Below, one piece after another: positions 45,101 through 48,296 of a stretch of 48,296 nt of DNA. The position numbers were made by a program, and so were the translations under genes. The notes under the pieces are model-generated. The model worked only from the letters and a program-made list of their open reading frames with translations. It did no database searches and was not told where the DNA came from. Location: NCBI RefSeq assembly GCF_001546855.1, contig NZ_KQ958203.1:50542-98837 (forward strand), given 5' to 3'. The DNA is from Megasphaera sp. MJR8396C. GTDB lineage: Bacteria; Bacillota; Negativicutes; Veillonellales; Megasphaeraceae. The stretch's first letter is position 1. Each line of letters opens with the position of its first letter.

Positions 45101-46258
45101 TTATTTCAGGATTACATTGCCCACAGCCTGCGCCACGAGCTGTTCCCCATTAGGCTGGGACTGAAGCATGTTGAGGTACATGCAGGACAACTGTGCTTCC
45201 GCATAGTTTTTAAAGTAATTGAAGGCTGCGCCGTTGCTGTCGCTGTCGCTCATGCCGTATTGCTGAACGGCAATTTTCTTTAAGAGGGGTGATGTTTTCT
45301 GAGCGGCCGGAGAGCTGAGGACCCAGTCGTGGTCGCCGAGGTGGACGATGTAGCCTTCCTGACGATGCGGTGCCGGAAGACCGTCGCCCATCTTATTGAG
45401 GACGCCGTAGGCAATGGGGTCTTTTTGAGCGACGATGGCGGCGGCTTTGATCCACGATACGACGTCGGCTTCGCCTTTGGCATCGCTGGGAGCGCCGTGG
45501 GCACAGGCCTGAGCGACGATTTCTTCGGCCGGCAGGCTGCGGTACATCGATTCAGCGATGGACAAGACGTGATGGGCGCCCTGGCCGGCAATGGTGTATT
45601 CCTTTAAGGATGAGCCGTCGGGCTGCCACTGGAAGACGAAGGGCTTCATGATATCGTGAAGGAGCTGACCGGCCAGCGCGATGTCGGAATTGACGCTGTA
45701 GCAGAACACTTCTTCATAGGTATTGACGATGCTTTCCGTAATATGAACGTTGGCGCTGACGTGGGTAGCCAGTCCTCCCGGATAGGGATGGTGGCTGCCG
45801 TAGCCGCTGCCGGGAGCCGTCATGAAAGGCTGTACCTTGCCCGTGAAAGGCGGCAGCAAGTGCTGGACGTCGATCTTGCCGGTGTCGATGAGACCAGCCG
45901 CCGACAGCTTCGAATAGAGCATGCTGATGGCCGAGGCCGACGTGTACTGCTGCATGAACATCGGCGTCGGATGCTGGATCATGGTCGTGACCGTATCGCG
46001 CAGCCAGCCGTCTTTCAGTTGACGAGCCTGTTCCAAGATGTACGAATAATTACGGGAAACTAATTTGGATGCTTTGGCACAGACTTCGGCGTCTTTCGGC
46101 AGCTGGCCAAAAGATACGGGCGTCAAGTCTTGTTTGGAAAGGTGGCTTCCGCTCTCTTTGGCAGCAGAAAGGTCAGGCATCGAGAATAAGGCCGCACCAA
46201 TCGCCGTACCTGCAGCCATCTTCAAAAATGTCCGTCGTGAAAAATTATGTTGTTCCAT
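45101..46258 (-). CDS. Tat-exported HD-domain phosphohydrolase
   Basis: 385 residues; ATG 46258 follows TAGGAGGG. The N-terminus has a twin-arginine signal, SRRTFLK at 7-13, then a hydrophobic stretch to about residue 26 and a probable cleavage site near SAAKE. The mature part has HD-type metal ligands: His156/157 and His166 in SHHPYPGGLATH, His201-Asp202 in QLLHDIMK, His229/230 in GAHHVLSI and His254 in ACAHGAP. The arrangement resembles the HD domain of YhaM-like exonucleases and related phosphohydrolases. Export through Tat suggests it folds with metal in the cytoplasm. Function and substrate are unknown. It is divergent from tatA-tatC, which it probably depends on. Confidence 0.82.
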   Translation of the reverse strand: MEQHNFSRRTFLKMAAGTAIGAALFSMPDLSAAKESGSHLSKQDLTPVSFGQLPKDAEVCAKASKLVSRNYSYILEQARQLKDGWLRDTVTTMIQHPTPMFMQQYTSASAISMLYSKLSAAGLIDTGKIDVQHLLPPFTGKVQPFMTAPGSGYGSHHPYPGGLATHVSANVHITESIVNTYEEVFCYSVNSDIALAGQLLHDIMKPFVFQWQPDGSSLKEYTIAGQGAHHVLSIAESMYRSLPAEEIVAQACAHGAPSDAKGEADVVSWIKAAAIVAQKDPIAYGVLNKMGDGLPAPHRQEGYIVHLGDHDWVLSSPAAQKTSPLLKKIAVQQYGMSDSDSNGAAFNYFKNYAEAQLSCMYLNMLQSQPNGEQLVAQAVGNVILK

Positions 46259-46444
46259 GGTAATCCCTCCTAAAGTAAAAACTAGTGACAGTATAAGTCA
46301 ATTTTGTATAAAAAATGTATATGCTGAGAAAAGATAAAGAAAAAATAAACAAGATGGGATAATTTTACAAAAAAGCGATTCTTTCTTTACCCAAAGCCCA
46401 CATTTTTTACCTATACTGATAAAAAAAGCAAGGAGGTTTTTCTC
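46259..46444. other. Divergent control region of the Tat unit
   Basis: AT-rich. TATACT (46412-46417) before AAGGAGG is a likely -10 for tatA. On the minus strand TTGACT followed by TATACT lies 40-60 nt before the HD gene, but no pair with ideal spacing was found. Confidence 0.4.
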
Positions 46445-46660
46445 ATGTTTGGTTTAGGTGTTCCTGAATTAGTCCTCATTTTAGTCATCGGTCTGGTCAT
46501 CTTCGGACCGGGTAAACTGCCCAGTATCGGCAATGCCCTGGGCAAGAGCCTGAAAGAATTCAAAGAAGCCGTCCACGAACCGGCAGCTGCCAAAGAAGAC
46601 ATCAAAGAAACCGTGTCCGAAGCCGTATCGCCGGCATCGACTGAAAATCATGGAAAGTAA
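46445..46660 (+). CDS. tatA: Sec-independent protein translocase TatA
   Basis: 71 residues; ATG 46445 follows AAGGAGG. The single membrane helix [20 protein letters not shown] is followed by the hinge and an amphipathic helix ([12 protein letters not shown]), then an acidic tail. TatA forms the pore-like assembly of the twin-arginine pathway. tatC overlaps its end by 11 nt. No separate tatB is nearby, so this is probably a minimal TatA-TatC system in which TatA serves both roles, as in many Gram-positive lineages. Confidence 0.95.
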   Translation: MFGLGVPELVLILVIGLVIFGPGKLPSIGNALGKSLKEFKEAVHEPAAAKEDIKETVSEAVSPASTENHGK

Positions 46661-47354
46661 AGAAGCCGTCATGCCCCTTACGGGGCATCTGTCGGAACTG
46701 CGCCGCCGCCTCATCATTTCCATCGCCATGCTGGCCGTCGGCATGATTCTCAGCAACTTTTGGCTCGATGAAATCATGGCCTTTCTGTCAGCGCCGGCAG
46801 GAAAGCTCTATTTTATGAAACCGGCCGAAGCCTTTTTCATCTATTTCAAAGTCATGTTAACTGCCGGCGCCATCATCACCGCGCCGGTTCTTTTTTACGA
46901 ATTCTGGGCCTTTTTGGTTCCCGCCTTTACGACCCACGAAAAGCGGCTGCTCTTCTTCCTGGTACCGACGTCGCTGACCCTCTTCCTGTCGGGCATCGCC
47001 TTCTCGTGGTTCATCGTCCTCCCTCGGGGACTTCAGTTTTTCCTCAACTTTTCGTCCGATTCCGTCCAGCCCCTGCTCTCTATGGAAAGTTACCTGAATT
47101 TTGTCTTCATGCTGGTCCTGCCCTTCGGCCTCATCTTCAACCTGCCCCTGGTGCTCATCGTCCTGGCAAAACTCGGCCTCATCACATCGAGCATGCTGGC
47201 CCAAAAGCGAAAGTACATCATTCTCCTGTCCTTCATCGCTGCAGCGGTCATCACGCCGACGACGGACATCTTATCCCAGTGCCTCTTGGCCATGCCGATG
47301 ATCGTCCTCTTAGAAATAAGCCGGATCATCATCAAATACGGCCTGCGCAGCTGA
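46650..47354 (+). CDS. tatC: Sec-independent protein translocase TatC
   Basis: 234 residues with six membrane segments. Conserved TatC features: [10 protein letters not shown] at the N-terminus (signal-recognition face), [11 protein letters not shown] in the first loop, [18 protein letters not shown], and [12 protein letters not shown]. TatC binds the twin-arginine signal. It is translationally coupled to tatA, and the operon ends at a clear terminator 18 nt after its stop. Confidence 0.97.
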   Translation: MESKEAVMPLTGHLSELRRRLIISIAMLAVGMILSNFWLDEIMAFLSAPAGKLYFMKPAEAFFIYFKVMLTAGAIITAPVLFYEFWAFLVPAFTTHEKRLLFFLVPTSLTLFLSGIAFSWFIVLPRGLQFFLNFSSDSVQPLLSMESYLNFVFMLVLPFGLIFNLPLVLIVLAKLGLITSSMLAQKRKYIILLSFIAAAVITPTTDILSQCLLAMPMIVLLEISRIIIKYGLRS

Positions 47355-47372
47355 CACCAAGGCAACACTCCG

Positions 47373-47400
47373 GACTGCCCTTACGCGGCAGTCTTTTTTT
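47373..47400 (+). terminator. Terminator of the tatAC operon
   Basis: GACTGCC (47373-47379) pairs with GGCAGTC (47387-47393), followed by seven T. Confidence 0.88.
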
Positions 47401-47456
47401 ATGGTATACTAAGAGCGAACGTCTTACCGACGAATCCCTATAAAAGAGGCATCCCT

Positions 47457-48227
47457 ATGGAAAAACATTTTGATATCAACGAAGAAGGCTACAGCGTCCG
47501 CTGCCGGTTCTTCGTTCATGACAGCCATAAAAACGAGCGCCATTTCGACCACGTAGCCATCGTCACCCACGGTTTCGGCAGCAGCAAAGACACGGCCGGC
47601 ACAGCCCACTTTGCCGAACAGCTGACTTCAAAGTACAAAGATTTCGCCGTCATCGCCTTCGACTGGCCCTGCCACGGCGAAGATGCTCGTAAAAAGCTGG
47701 CCATTCCCGAATGCATGACCTATCTGACGTTGGTCACAGACTACGCCAAAGACACGTTAGGAGCCAAAGCCCTTTATAATTATTCCACCAGCTTCGGCGC
47801 CTATATCACCCTGCGCTACATCCTCGAAGTCGGAAATCCCTTCCAAAAGATCGCCCTGCGCAGCCCCGGCGTCAACATGTATGACAGCATGAGCAACCAC
47901 ATCGCCGAAGAAGGCTATGCCAAACTCAAGAAAGGCAAGGAAATCCAGGTCGGCTTCGAACGGAAAATGAAAATCGACCAGACCTTCATGGACGATCTAA
48001 AGAGTTTTGACGTCAATGACCACGAATACTTCGACGTCGCCGACGACATCCTCATCATTCACGGCACGAAGGATGAAATGATCCCCATCGCCTTATCCAG
48101 ACAATTTGCCGAAAACAACGTCATCGAATTCTATCCCGTCGAAGATGCCAATCACCCCTTCCAGAACCCCAATCACATGGCCCTGGCCATCCATAAGATC
48201 ATCGAATTCTTCCGACCCGAATCCTGA
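47457..48227 (+). CDS. Alpha/beta hydrolase with atypical nucleophile elbow
   Basis: 256 residues, no signal peptide. The oxyanion segment is VTHGFGSSKDTAGT, the acid is in IIHGTKDEMIP and the His in DANHPFQNP. The nucleophile elbow reads YNYSTSFGAY, so the expected G-x-S-x-G is S-T-S-F-G, with Ser at the first Gly. The family covers many acyl hydrolases and a substrate cannot be named. It lies 102 nt after tatC, beyond a terminator, so it is separately transcribed; a TATACT at 47405-47410 may be its -10. Confidence 0.85.
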   Translation: MEKHFDINEEGYSVRCRFFVHDSHKNERHFDHVAIVTHGFGSSKDTAGTAHFAEQLTSKYKDFAVIAFDWPCHGEDARKKLAIPECMTYLTLVTDYAKDTLGAKALYNYSTSFGAYITLRYILEVGNPFQKIALRSPGVNMYDSMSNHIAEEGYAKLKKGKEIQVGFERKMKIDQTFMDDLKSFDVNDHEYFDVADDILIIHGTKDEMIPIALSRQFAENNVIEFYPVEDANHPFQNPNHMALAIHKIIEFFRPES

Positions 48228-48296
48228 TTCGCCCTTCGGCATCAAAAAATCCCTGTCACGACCGTCTGAACTGCTACCCGTCAAGTAGACACTCGA

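Overview
The window reads as a chromosomal segment of a diderm Firmicute of the class Negativicutes, most likely Megasphaera or a close relative (inference, no search was run). The Firmicute side is clear: a ctsR-mcsA-mcsB-clpC operon, a T-box leader before cysS, a SigH-type sigma factor, and the order yacL-ispDF-gltX-cysS-mrnC-rlmB-sigH known from Bacillus. The diderm side is suggested by an ArnT-type lipid-linked sugar transferase and a VirK/YbjX protein, both usually tied to LPS envelopes. Most of the sequence is moderately GC-rich by eye; about 5.85-8.3 kb is clearly AT-rich and looks acquired.

Layout. 1-5.8 kb: a truncated iron alcohol dehydrogenase and an SDR oxidoreductase, divergent from a LysR regulator; a GT39 transferase; an exported alpha/beta hydrolase. 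5.85-8.3 kb: AT-rich island with an unrecognised 529-532 aa protein carrying tandem HTH-like repeats and a divergent 90 aa protein. 8.3-16 kb (minus): mutM, polA, a small membrane protein, smpB, rnr, secG, sigH. 16-23 kb (minus): rlmB, mrnC, cysS behind a cysteine T-box, gltX, fused ispDF, yacL. 23.1-26.4 kb: a SauUSI-like type IV restriction enzyme with a Nudix partner, placed between radA and yacL where Bacillus carries disA. 26.5-32.6 kb: radA and the clpC operon behind a promoter with two CtsR-type repeats. 32.7-36.1 kb (plus): a heterodimeric ABC exporter. 36.3-41.3 kb: ybjX-like gene, FMN alpha-hydroxy-acid enzyme, EFR1-type flavodoxin/ferredoxin protein, RNase HI with an N-terminal hybrid-binding domain, glycerate kinase. 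41.4-45.0 kb: CdaR regulator, ZIP metal transporter, a probable IS3 remnant, BrnQ. 45.1-48.3 kb: a Tat-exported HD-domain phosphohydrolase divergent from tatA-tatC, then an alpha/beta hydrolase.

How the genes may work together. The T-box transcript appears to continue from cysS through mrnC, rlmB and sigH to secG, ending at a strong terminator just before rnr, so cysteine-tRNA charging could influence sigH and secG. The clpC operon has intact phosphoarginine-binding residues in ClpC, but McsB has lost several phosphagen-kinase active-site residues and CtsR carries Ser at the thermosensor glycine; together this suggests a rewired heat-shock circuit. The tatAC pair sits next to one Tat substrate, which looks like a minimal dedicated export unit. 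The Nudix/SauUSI pair and the AT-rich island are the clearest accessory elements.
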